A stretch of DNA of 64,000 nucleotides from Eonycteris spelaea (taxonomy: Eukaryota > Chordata > Mammalia > Chiroptera > Pteropodidae), in assembly GCA_003508835.1 (NCBI GenBank), contig PUFA01000183.1, positions 3,217,575 to 3,281,574 on the forward strand. The letters run 5' to 3'. Below are positions 47,535-57,265 of the stretch, piece by piece. The notes under the pieces were generated by a model that ran no database searches, was not told the origin of the DNA, and was given only the letters and a program-made list of their open reading frames with translations. The translations under genes and the position numbers were made by a program. Every line of letters begins with the position of its first letter. The stretch's first letter is position 1.

Positions 47535-48138
47535 AAAATAAGTTTGGCAGTTACTCTAAAAACAAAACATAGAATTACTATATCATCTAGAAAAATCTAC
47601 TCCTAGACATATACCCAAGAAAATTAAAAGCACATGCTCACACGATAATTTGTACATGAATGTTCATAGCAGCATTATTCCAAATAGAAAAAAAAAAAGG
47701 AAAAAAACCCAGATGTCCATCAACTGATTGGTGGATAAGCAAAATGTAGTGTATACTTAAAATAGAATATTGTTCAGCCATAAAGAGAAATGAAATGCTG
47801 ATTCATGCTACAAACTGAATAAATCTTGAATATGCTTAGTGAAAAGAGCCTAGAAAAAGGCAACTTATATTGTATGATTCTATTAGGATAGATTGTCCAA
47901 AATAAGCAAAAACAATATAAACAAAAAGTTGATTAATGGTTTCCAGGGATTGGGAAGAGGGAAGAATGATGAGTGACTATTAATGGGTACAGGGTTACCT
48001 TGGGATTGATAAAAAAGTCTAGAATTAAATGGTGATGGTTGCATAACCTTGTGAATACACTAAAACCCGCTAAATTGTACACTTTTAAAGTGTGAATTTT
48101 ATGGTAGATAAATTATATCTCAATTTTTAAATGTAGAA
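47535..48138 (+). repeat. LINE-1 3' end with 3' UTR
   Basis: 'tagacatatacccaagaaaa' (47603-47622), 'atgttcatagcagcattatt' (47659-47678), 'gatgtccatcaactgattgg' (47712-47731) and the closing 'ctaaattgtacacttttaaa' (48070-48089) are classical L1 3' end words in the right order. It is the third L1 3' end in a row in this 1.9-kb stretch. Confidence 0.8.
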
Positions 48139-48945
48139 AAAAGTCTATGGCCTATAAAATTATCCTGGAAAAGAATAGCATTTTTAAAGTATACAGTACT
48201 TCATAAATATAACCCGCAGTGTGGTAAGTGCTGTGATAGACAAACAGAACATAAAGGGAAAACATCTAATAGTACCCAGGGGTGAAAATAAGGGTTCCTT
48301 TAAAGCAGAGATTCTCAAATTGAGACTAATAAATAAAAATAACCTTTATTAATACATTTAAAAATAATACTATCCATTTTATCAGTTCTCTCAGCAATGG
48401 TATCTTCTATAACTATAGGACATTATCAAAACCGGGAAACTGGTATTGGCACAATAAAACTAGACTACAGACATTATTCAGGTTTTACCACTTTTTCCAT
48501 GTACTTATTTTTTTTTAATTAATTGAAAAGACAATATAACAACAATATTAAAATTTTTTAAATAAATGATTAGAACTACCTGTAATTTCACTAGAAAAGC
48601 AGTCTGATTACCTTATACAGAAATATATTAAATTTTTATTCTGAAATAGCTTAAATATACAAAAAAGTGGTAACATAAAACAGCCATGTACCCACATTAT
48701 CTTCATGTATGTTTTTACACTTTTACCACATATGTAAATATTTATGAAAACATATAGCATTATTTTGGAAGTTTGAAATCTTATTTAAAATTGTCAGAAT
48801 ACACAAGAATACATGTTTTTAAATATTAATGTCTCTGTCATAGTAGCATGCTGTCAACTGCTAGTTGGGGAGGAAACTTTCCACACTCTCTGCCCACCTT
48901 CCCTAGGATGGGACTATCATAGAGGTCAGACCTGAGACTCTAGAG
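48139..48945. other. AT-rich intergenic DNA, nothing recognised
   Basis: No gene, RNA or identifiable repeat recognised. Confidence 0.4.
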
Positions 48946-48949
48946 AGGC

Positions 48950-49165
48950 CCTGCCTAGATTGGAATCCAGACTAATCTATTCATTAGCAGTATAAAATTA
49001 GACAAATCGCTTATTTGCTCTGATCCTCAGTTTCCTCATATGAAAACTAAAGGTAATATGAGTCATTTGAGTTTAAATTAAGACTACACATGGGAAGCAC
49101 AGGGTACACTGAAGCACAGTACCTAGAAGTGCTCAGTGGGTGTTCATCACCATCATCATCATCTT
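48950..49165 (+). repeat. MIR SINE
   Basis: 'gattggaatccagactaatc', 'tctgatcctcagtttcctca' (49019-49038), 'agcacagtacctagaagtgc' (49114-49133) and 'tcagtgggtgttcatcacca' follow the MIR consensus order. The CAT-rich trinucleotide run at 49144-49165 lies at its 3' end. Confidence 0.65.
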
Positions 49166-50194
49166 TATTATTGCAGATGTGAACCCAGACGTCACTCTCT
49201 CTTCTTAAAATGAAACAACAGAGTTGAGCATGTAACCAGGGCCAACTCAGAGTAGGGGAGGCTAACATGTTTGCTTCCTTCTCCCAGTGGTGTGCTAATA
49301 AATAGTTACCATTCAGCTTTGGTCAAGGGATGGGGATGGGGAGCCATGCTTTGTAGTGTTTACCAATTTTCATGGTGTAAATCCTCCCACCAGGGCTGAT
49401 TGCAAGCTATCAACTTGAGTTCGCTGAATGCAGAGTTGGGAAGGGATGATCAGAATCAGCTCTCTCAAGCCAGTAGGAGCCTGCTCCAGCTCACCTGAGA
49501 GAATCTCTCTTTTTTACTGCCTCTCTGTTCACCGCTGAAACCATCAGCAGAACAAGCATACCAATCTGATGTGCTTCTGCAGATGTAAGAGTCTATTCAT
49601 GCCTGGAAGAATGAGGAAGTCTTTAGTCCTGAAGCCCAAAGTAGTGCTGAGGCTCAGCTTACCAGAGTACTCATAGCAAATGGCACTTCAATTCTCATTT
49701 GCTAGGGTTCCCTATATGTCTCTTTCCCTTGGGGGATCTTGGATGTGAACATGGATGTGACTAGAGTCTAGGTAAGAGTCTTTTATCTTTGGACCATGTG
49801 ACCATGTGCCTTTTTAAGGCCAATAGTACCTCAGCTATTTTTAACACGTAGCATTTTAAGTTGCACTATTTCTACTTAAGATAGTAATCATTTCAGCATC
49901 TTTCCACGGTCTTTTATAATGTCACTTTTTGATGGCTGCATAATTCCACAAACACACCTAAGTGTAAGGTGTGTATAAAGGAAAAAGGAACCAGGGGGCA
50001 AAAACTGGGAAAAGTGGCATAAATATAATAACAAGAATTTCAAGAACTGAATATAGTCTTAACTGTTAACAAGAAAACCAAATGAGCCCTGAAAAATGAC
50101 CACTGACTTCTAATTAGGTTGCTAACGGTTTTAGGAAGAAAAAGATTATCTCTGTTCTGGGGGCAGAGGTAGGTATGGGAAGTGTGGGGTTAAA

Positions 50195-50335
50195 ATCAAG
50201 TGTTCACTACATGCCAGGGACTGTCAGATGCTCTTCTCACGTTACTTCATTTAGAAGTTACAGTAGAGAAACTGAGTTTTGGAGTGGCTCATTTACCTAC
50301 CCACGGCCACATGGGGTAGGTCACCCCGGCCAGCC
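50195..50335 (-). repeat. MIR SINE fragment
   Basis: 'gttcactacatgccagggac' (50202-50221), 'tctcacgttacttcatttag', 'gagaaactgagttttggagt' and 'cctacccacggccacatggg' follow the reverse-complement MIR order. Confidence 0.55.
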
Positions 50336-50339
50336 TTCA

Positions 50340-51530
50340 TCCCACTGCAGTTAAGAGTAAATGAGAATTAAGGCATTAGAGACAAGAAGTTTGAACGATT
50401 CCTTCTGGAAGCATGATGGGGAGAAAAGAGAAAGTGTAATAGCTAAATAAAATACATGGATGTGGAATCACCGCTCTTACAATAAAAATAAGGCTCGATT
50501 CCTCCAAGGCCGAAACTGAAAAACAGCCACGGGTAACTGCAGGGCCAGAGGCAGAGAGACACCAAAACCCCTAGACTCTGTCATGGAAATGCATCTTTCT
50601 TTGGGACTCTGCCCCAATTATCTTTGTTCCATCAAACCTCCTCAGACCCTTCTTCCTTTCATTTCTGAGGTCCAAGCATGAGATGACAAAAAACATTTCT
50701 TAATGTTCTATGATGCATCCAAGTCAAAGCCAGAGAGTTTGAACTACTTTTCTCAAGGCAAGGGCAACATTCACTAACCTTGCTAGCTCATAGGAACGAC
50801 CCCAGATGCTAGTTTAAATATACAGAATATCACGAGATTTAAATTCAGGTCTAGACTGGGGGTTTGGGAAGGGGTATTTTAAAGTAATGCCAGTTATCCT
50901 GAAATTCCTGCAAGTTCAAGTGTACTGGGCTGGCAAGTAACAAAGAAAACACACAGTAGCATAAATTCATATAGTCTGGATCACAAGAAAAGGCCCACTT
51001 GTGACCATGCCGGCACCCTCGCCTTGCCCCTGGGGTCTGACGGCACCTTGGTACATGCTGCTGTTTTCATCTGCAGCCCAGTCTAGGCCCAACAGACAGA
51101 GGGGCATCTGCCAAATTATAAAGTGGCAGGGGAGGAGGGGAAAAGGGCTGCTTCCATTCGTAATATGCTTCAAAGATTGGATTATTAGCTCCCAACTCGC
51201 ACACCATACAGAAAAGGCCTGCTTTGCCTCCTTGCAGCAGGCGGCTGTCTCCTACCAGCCCCTCAGTCTCAGCGGGAGTTAGTCTTAGAGAGTGTGACCA
51301 CACGTCCAGGTTTTCTTCCAGAGTCCTGACCTATTCCGAAGAGCCCAAAGCCCTCTTTGGTTTGGTGTCCCCTTTCATTCTCAAAAAGGCCCCAGTTTGG
51401 ATGATAAATTATGTAGGCACACGTCTATGAGAAGAGCTAGGAGGAAAAAAACCCACAAGTGCACAAAACGGAGAAGTCTGCCAGGACTTGACATAATGAG
51501 TTCCATTTATCAAGCAGATCACTCCGTGAC
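50340..51530. other. Mixed-composition intergenic DNA, no gene recognised
   Basis: A possible MER5A-like relic lies at about 50795-50900 (low confidence). Overlapping short frames at 50.97-51.59 kb on both strands have no recognisable domain, and I leave them out as genes. Confidence 0.35.
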
Positions 51531-51534
51531 CCCA

Positions 51535-51715
51535 CACACATCATTTCAATTAATCCTCGCAGCAACCCCGCAAGCTTCGGAAACATGAATTCTGCAGACG
51601 AGGAGAGTAACAGGGTTAAATGTATTGACCAGGGTCATCCAACTATAAGGAGCAGAACTGGATGCAAACACCCATCTGCGTGACCCCAGCTTTTGCTCTT
51701 AAAGGGGACTGCCTG
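51535..51715 (-). repeat. MIR SINE fragment
   Basis: 'tttcaattaatcctcgcagc' (51544-51563), 'gacgaggagagtaacagggt', 'aaggagcagaactggatgca' and 'ccagcttttgctctta' reproduce the reverse-complement MIR in order. Confidence 0.65.
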
Positions 51716-52205
51716 CCTCCCCAGGGCGTATGGACACCTCACCCACCAACTTCTGACTGTTAAGAAACAGAACTTTACCAGGAAGTTTGGTTAGTTTTGA
51801 CACTAAAGGAATACCCTCAATATTCATATTTTTACTTACATTGAACATAGAAATCTGTTTCTGCAGCTGTGTGTATAATTCAGCTCTTGTTTCTGTAACC
51901 TAATTTGAAAGAACATTTCCAAAAGAAGCAACCAAGTCTACAAAAGCACAGTTTGACTCAAATGGATCCAACCAATTCACAAATGAAAAATAACACCGAG
52001 GAATAAGTTTTGCATCACAAGTGTGGCTGCTCCAAGTCATCCCAATTGAAATTAAAAATTTAAGTGTACACAGAAAATGAATGGTTCAAAATCTTTTGCT
52101 TGATATTTATATACCTTCATCTTCAAAACCAGATACTCTTCCAGAAAAGGTGGCAAAGCTGTAGCCTTTGCTTTCATCACCAGATTATCTGCAGTTTGGG
52201 TTTGT

Positions 52206-52229
52206 TTGTTTTTTTTTTTTTTTTTTTTA
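52206..52229. repeat. Poly-T tract
   Basis: A run of 22 or so T residues preceded by GTTTG units; possibly the tail of a lost - strand retroposon. Confidence 0.8.
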
Positions 52230-52489
52230 AACAATGGATAATTTTTTAATTTTAATTTAATTCTAAAAACACTCTCTTAATGCATTCTCTTTGGGGGAAA
52301 AAAATCACACAGAAGGCTTAACCGGCCTTTGATCAACACCCCAATCTCAGACCTGTACACTGTTACTGGTTTGTTTTTTGTCCTTCTATTTTTTTATCCA
52401 GGAAATTATTTTTCTACCTTCTTTCTTTTCCAGTAAAGCTTCTAACACAGAAGTACTTTCCCTTCTTCTCCTAAAACTCCATCATAGGG

Positions 52490-52858
52490 AAACTACTAAA
52501 ATCCACCTTTATGTAGCTTACACTCTAGTAGTAGATCCAGAATATAAACATATAAATTGCATAGAGCATAATCTCAGGTGGCAACAAATGCCATGAAAAA
52601 ATTAAACAGGCCATGAGACAGAGGCTGCCTTTGATCTAGGTGATCAGAGAAAACCTCCCTTAGGATACATTAAAGCAGGGAGCCGAGGATAGTCAGGGAA
52701 ACAAGGCATGCAAAGTTGTGAGGAGAAACAGCGAGTGCAAAGGCCCTGAGCAGAAGCAAACTTCGCGTGTTGGGAGAAACAACAAAAAGCCTAGTGAACT
52801 GAAAACAGTGTAGGAGAGAGAATGGTGGCACAGGACGCATCCCACCGTTCAACGTCAC
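52490..52858 (-). repeat. LINE2, 3' part of an interrupted copy
   Basis: 'gtagcttacactctagtagt' (52514-52533), 'agaaaacctcccttaggata' (52648-52667) and 'gagtgcaaaggccctgagca' (52733-52752), followed by 'cttcgcgtgttgggagaaac', are the reverse complement of L2. The copy breaks off near 52858 and resumes at about 54278 exactly where the consensus would continue. Confidence 0.7.
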
Positions 52859-52989
52859 TGCCTACCTTCCTGTTCCTGTAGTACCCCCAACTCTAAAATC
52901 TCTTCGACTCCGCTGGATACTGTAGTCTGCTGTTTTACTACCTTCTGATTGTTTTCTCCTCCCTCATGTCCTTGCTTTTCTCCTTAAGC

Positions 52990-54268
52990 AGCCCAGATCC
53001 AAGGTCCAGTATCATAATCACTCCCCTGCATAACTCCATTTAGCCTCATACCATTTTTCTTTTTCTAAACCTCCAACATTTCCTCCCAGGCCTCACTGTT
53101 CATTGATGAATACCCCTTCACCGAGAAGATAGAAGGAGGCAACAGAGGACATCCACAAGCTCTTCCTCATCTACCCACCCGCTGCACCTGTGCCCACATC
53201 CTGCCGACCCCGTCACTAGGGCTGAAGCCTCCCTACAGGTCCACAAACTCCGTTGCCTCTAGCCTTCTAGAGTGGTTTCTTTTTTCCCCCTTCATCAGTC
53301 TCATCAGCAAAAGAAATTGCTGCAATTTCCTCCATTTTAATCAAGTCTTCTCTCGACCTGCACTTGCCCCTCTAGCCACCGCCACACTTTTCTGATGTTC
53401 TTTCTAACACAACCGCGCTTACTCGCTGTCTTCGTTTCCTCTGGCCTCGCCCCTGCCATCTCCTCTGAACCCTCTCCAGCCAGGCTTTGTATCACTATCC
53501 CACGGAAACTGCCCCAGCTGCTAAACCTTTCACCTTGGTAAGCCCGATGGTTAGCTCTCTATCCTTGTTTGCTAGACCTATAAGCAACTTCTCTTCCTCG
53601 TCTGCCACTGTTCTGGCCGGGCCCCATTATTGCTGCCGTCCTTGGAACAGGTCTCCCTGCAGTCACGCCCGCCCTTCTACGCAGTGTCATCACTGCCCTG
53701 CCCATAGTCCTCCCTTGACTGCCAACCTGCTCTGCAGTGGCCAGGGGAGGGACCTACATGCTCCGCGTAGTGTGCTCTCTCCCCGGCCACCTCCAGACCC
53801 TCGCTGCCCTCCACTCGCTCCCTCCCTTACTCTCTCTGCTCCAGACACGTCGCCTCCTTACCGCTCCCCAAGCATGCCAAGCACACCTCTTACCTGAAAG
53901 CTCTGCACTTGCTGCGCCTTCGTCCTAGAATATTCTTCCTCCAGAATCTATTTGACTCACTCCTTCCTCTCTGACTCACTCCTTCCTCTCCTTTAGGTTT
54001 CTGCTCCAATGTCACCATCTCGGGAAGGCCTTCCTGTCATCCACTTGGCTGTCCCAGTGACCCCTTCGCGGCCACTCTGCACTCCTCGGTCTCCTTTTCC
54101 ACTTCGTTTTCCTCCATAGCACTTGCCTGCATCTGACATCTTCCCTATTTCTTTGACTACTGTCTTCTCCCACTAGAATGTAAGCTCTGTGCAGTAACAA
54201 TGTGCCCAGTATCTAGAAGAGTGCTGGCACCTAGTAGGCCCTCCATAAGTATTCGTTGAGTGAATGAA
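52990..54268 (+). repeat. LINE2 copy, ~1.2 kb, inserted into another L2
   Basis: Order of words: 'gaaattgctgcaatttcctc' (53312-53331), 'cactcgctgtcttcgtttcc' region, 'ctctccagccaggctttgta' then 'cacggaaactgccccagctg' (reverse transcriptase stretch equivalent to the QSGFRP..STETAL motif), a deletion, then 'ctctctgctccagacacgtc' (53831-53850), 'ctccaatgtcaccatctcgg' (54004-54023), 'actagaatgtaagctctgtg' (54173-54192), and the terminal 'gagtgaatgaag'. All are L2 on the + strand. The 136-codon frame at 53487-53897 lies within it and is repeat-derived. The 5' limit is approximate. Confidence 0.7.
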
Positions 54269-54277
54269 GAGTTTGCA

Positions 54278-54636
54278 CGCAGAGCCAGAGCATGTAGTAG
54301 GGCCTTGTAAGTTCCGGTAAAGAATTTGGACTTTGTTTTAGATATGAAGGGGAGTAATTGGAGAGCACATGGTCTGACTTAGGGTTTGTAAAACCACTCT
54401 GGCTGTTGTGTGGAGGGAAGATTGTACTGGGAGCAAAAGTGGCATGGGGGGCGGGCAGTTGGAAGCTAATGCAATATCTAAGCAAGAAAGATAATGAGGA
54501 CTTGCGTTAGGGCGGGACGACGGTCAGATCTGGGGACATACTTTGGAGATACAGCTGACAGAACTTGTTAATGAATTGGATGAGGGGTTTGAGAGAAATG
54601 CAGGAATTGAGGATAATGTCTAGGTTGTTGGCCTTG
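54278..54636 (-). repeat. LINE2, 5' part of the interrupted copy
   Basis: 'agcatgtagtagggccttgt' (54289-54308), 'agcacatggtctgacttagg' (54364-54383), 'ccactctggctgttgtgtgg' (54394-54413) and 'gaattggatgaggggtttga' (54573-54592) are the reverse complement of the L2 region directly adjoining the piece at 52490-52858. Confidence 0.75.
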
Positions 54637-54639
54637 ATA

Positions 54640-54775
54640 TTTAATCTTTCTGAGCCTGTATCCTGTTCTGTAAAATGGGGACAATTAGAGCATGTCCCTG
54701 GTGGGATCACTGGGAGGCAGAGTAGACAGGCTGCCAAGTGCTCACAGTGGTGGGCACACAAACTCTCAGTGAACA
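54640..54775 (+). repeat. MIR SINE fragment
   Basis: 'tttctgagcctgtatcctgt' followed by 'tctgtaaaatggggacaatt' (54667-54686) and a degenerate tail 'ccaagtgctcacagtggtgg' matches the 3' half of MIR. Confidence 0.55.
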
Positions 54776-54779
54776 TCAG

Positions 54780-55835
54780 CTCTGGTTACCACCCCAAAGA
54801 TATCTGGGTTTCTTTGTTTCCTCAGTAAACAATATGGCAAAAATGCCCACCCTACAGAGACAGGAAAATAAAAACATTTTGGTAGAACATACGCTTCCCT
54901 CCTAAGGGATAGACTTTCACTCTATTTAATAGAATATTTAACACTAGTGCTGGAACCCTTTACTTGCACACAGATACATAAAAGGATTCCTCAAATTTCA
55001 AAAGAATTATAAGCCTCTTCAAAGGAATTACAAACACTACTTTCAGCAGTGTTTGACCATTTAATATTTAGCAGGAGTAACTAAATGCAGAAATTACAAA
55101 CCTCTGCTGATTAAAAATCAATCAAAATATAAGAAAAAGTACATCTGAAATAATGAAGTTTTAAACAGGTATTTACTGCATTTTAATACACCAGGAGCTA
55201 AAATACCACACTGTCCAGTTCAATGCAGGACACCTGGCAACTCTATTTGTCAGTGTTTAACTCCGCTTTCTGCAAAGCCAACATCCAACTCTTTTTGGTT
55301 GCTTCGGCCTGACCTCATTTCCCTCTGGAAAACTGTTTTAAACTTAGTACAGATAACATTCTGCCTCTATTACAATTAGCTGCTTCTCTCAATGGGTCAC
55401 CTGGTTTGGCCAACGCTTGTGTTGGTAACAGGCTATCTTCTTTCAAAACCTCCCAATTGTGGCCTCCAGCCAGCATGTGGAAAGTGGCCCGTGGGGAATT
55501 TGGGGGCCGCCTGGGCCCTGCAGGGACTTTCCTGGCTAGCATCTTTTCTGCCTCACCAGATCGCCCGTATTATTGGTGAGCTGAGCCTCACCCAACTGAA
55601 GACCAGCCATTCTGCTTCCCAGCTCCCAAGCCCCTTGCGAGGTTGGTTAGGAGTCTCTCCATCTAAGCTTCTTTTCCCTCCTCACCCCATAATTCAACTC
55701 CTCCTTAAATGCTTTTACTACCTGGGGAACCTATATTTACACTACAGCTTGAAGAATCTCTCTCGTCCCAGAAAACCTGCCCATGGTTGTCTGCTCCATG
55801 CCCGTCCAGTGCTCAGCGCTCTCCCTCCTGAAGCC
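54780..55835. other. Intergenic DNA, no gene recognised
   Basis: A frame of 148 codons at 55392-55838 has no domain or conserved motif that I can recognise and overlaps another frame on the opposite strand. I do not call it a gene. Confidence 0.35.
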
Positions 55836-55839
55836 TAGG

Positions 55840-56005
55840 AGAGACCCTGGCTTCTGAAAGAGGGGTCTAGGGACCAGCAGCCTCACCATCGGGAAATACA
55901 GAATCAGAGACGGTATTCCGGACCCCGACCGTTGAGTCAGAACCAGAGTTTTAACGAGATCCCCAGGTGATTCCCACACATCTACAAGTTTGAAAACCAG
56001 AAGAG
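55840..56005 (+). repeat. MER5A-type hAT fragment
   Basis: 'ggggtctagggaccagcagc' (55862-55881), 'gaaatacagaatcagagacg', 'ttgagtcagaaccagagttt', 'taacgagatccccaggtgat' (55951-55970) and 'tctacaagtttgaaaaccag' (55981-56000) give the MER5A consensus in order, at about 160 of its 189 bases. Confidence 0.75.
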
Positions 56006-57034
56006 TGCTCATGTTCCTCCCTGCTATTGGCTAGGGGAAATTCTTATAACCTGTGCTGTTTAAGCAACCCTCAGCCTACTTCGTGGTCACCACGTTTCAG
56101 AGAATCCTGAGCCTCTGCCTTCGGACACCCTTTATGCCCTGTCCCCTCACAGCCCACGCCTCTTTTACATGGACTCCAGCCGCTGCCAGGAGGCCCCGCC
56201 CACTCCTCCGCTCAGGTGAGGCTCCCGGGGCATTTCCTCAAGGGCCACTTTTTTGCTTTTCTCCCAAGTAGGCCTGTCATACCAACCCAAGTAAGTGCTG
56301 CCTCTCCTGCATCTCTTGGAACTGCTCTGACCTGTCTAGTGACAGCCCCTGAGGGCTGGGCCTGACTGTCCCCCCAGCCCTGGTTCTCAGCCACGATCTG
56401 ACTGACCTTTCACAGGGCCAGGGAGCCCCTTTTCCCACACTTACCCTGACGTGGAGACTTCCCACGCTGCACGCCGTACGGACACTCTATCCTTGTTCCT
56501 CTTTCCGGCCAGCCACTTCCTCCAGCCCTAACAGACAGGCAGATGGCTGCCTTCGGGTGGAGACGCCCAGGGAAGGGGAGGGGGATGCCGGTCGAGAACC
56601 AGCCTCGGCGAGGCTTGCCCCTCGGAAACGCGAGTGCAGGAGGGCAGGTACGCTTAAAATGCTCCAAGCACTTGAGTCTTTGAAGGTTTGGGAATTTTAC
56701 TCTGCGGGGGGTGGGGGGGGCCGTTTTTAAGCTTTCCGAAATGGGATGGTGGCAGTGGGGAATGTCAGATAACTTTTGTGGAAGGTGGAAACTAGAGCTT
56801 CACCTGGAACGTCAGGCTTTTTGGCTCTCCACCTGGTGGTCAGGTTCATTAACCACACGTTCTTTCTCATCCTTTCATCATATATTACGCAATTGATTTT
56901 CCCCCCAAAACATATATTAAAAGCTGATTTCCAACCCTTTAAAAAGTACCCTTATAATGTTATTCTTATTCATTATTAAAATAGTGTTTTTCCAAATTTT
57001 TATTATATTACATAATTATGGTACTTTTTATGTA
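56006..57034. other. Moderately GC-rich intergenic DNA
   Basis: The block at about 56.1-56.7 kb is richer in G+C than its surroundings and holds several overlapping short frames on both strands, none recognisable. A G-run (GGGGGGTGGGGGGGG-like) lies at 56705-56720. It could be an unrecognised exon or old regulatory DNA. Confidence 0.35.
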
Positions 57035-57265
57035 CCTAAAGCACTGTCCTAAGTGCTTTGCACATTTTAACTCATTGAATCCTTAAAATAACCTAATGAA
57101 ACAGGTATTGTTATTAACCTCATTTATAGATGAGGAAATTAAATCATAGAGAGTTTAAGTAACTTACTTGCTCAAGGTTATACAGCTAATAAGTGACAGA
57201 ACCAAAATTCAAACCCAATCTGTGTGGTCCATGTGCTTAACCAGTAGGCTACGCTGCCTCTCTAA
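57035..57265 (-). repeat. MIR SINE, nearly complete
   Basis: Best-preserved MIR of the window: 'cctaaagcactgtcctaagt', 'ttaactcattgaatccttaa', 'gatgaggaaattaaatcata' (57131-57150), 'caaggttatacagctaataa' (57173-57192) and 'taaccagtaggctacgctgc' (57238-57257). Confidence 0.85.

Noticed and set aside
53487..53897. 136-codon open frame
   Set aside because: It lies within the + strand L2 copy and is a fragment of the L2 reverse transcriptase region and 3' part, broken by deletions.
55392..55838. 148-codon open frame
   Set aside because: No recognisable domain, overlapped by frames on the other strand, no splice or conservation evidence from sequence alone.
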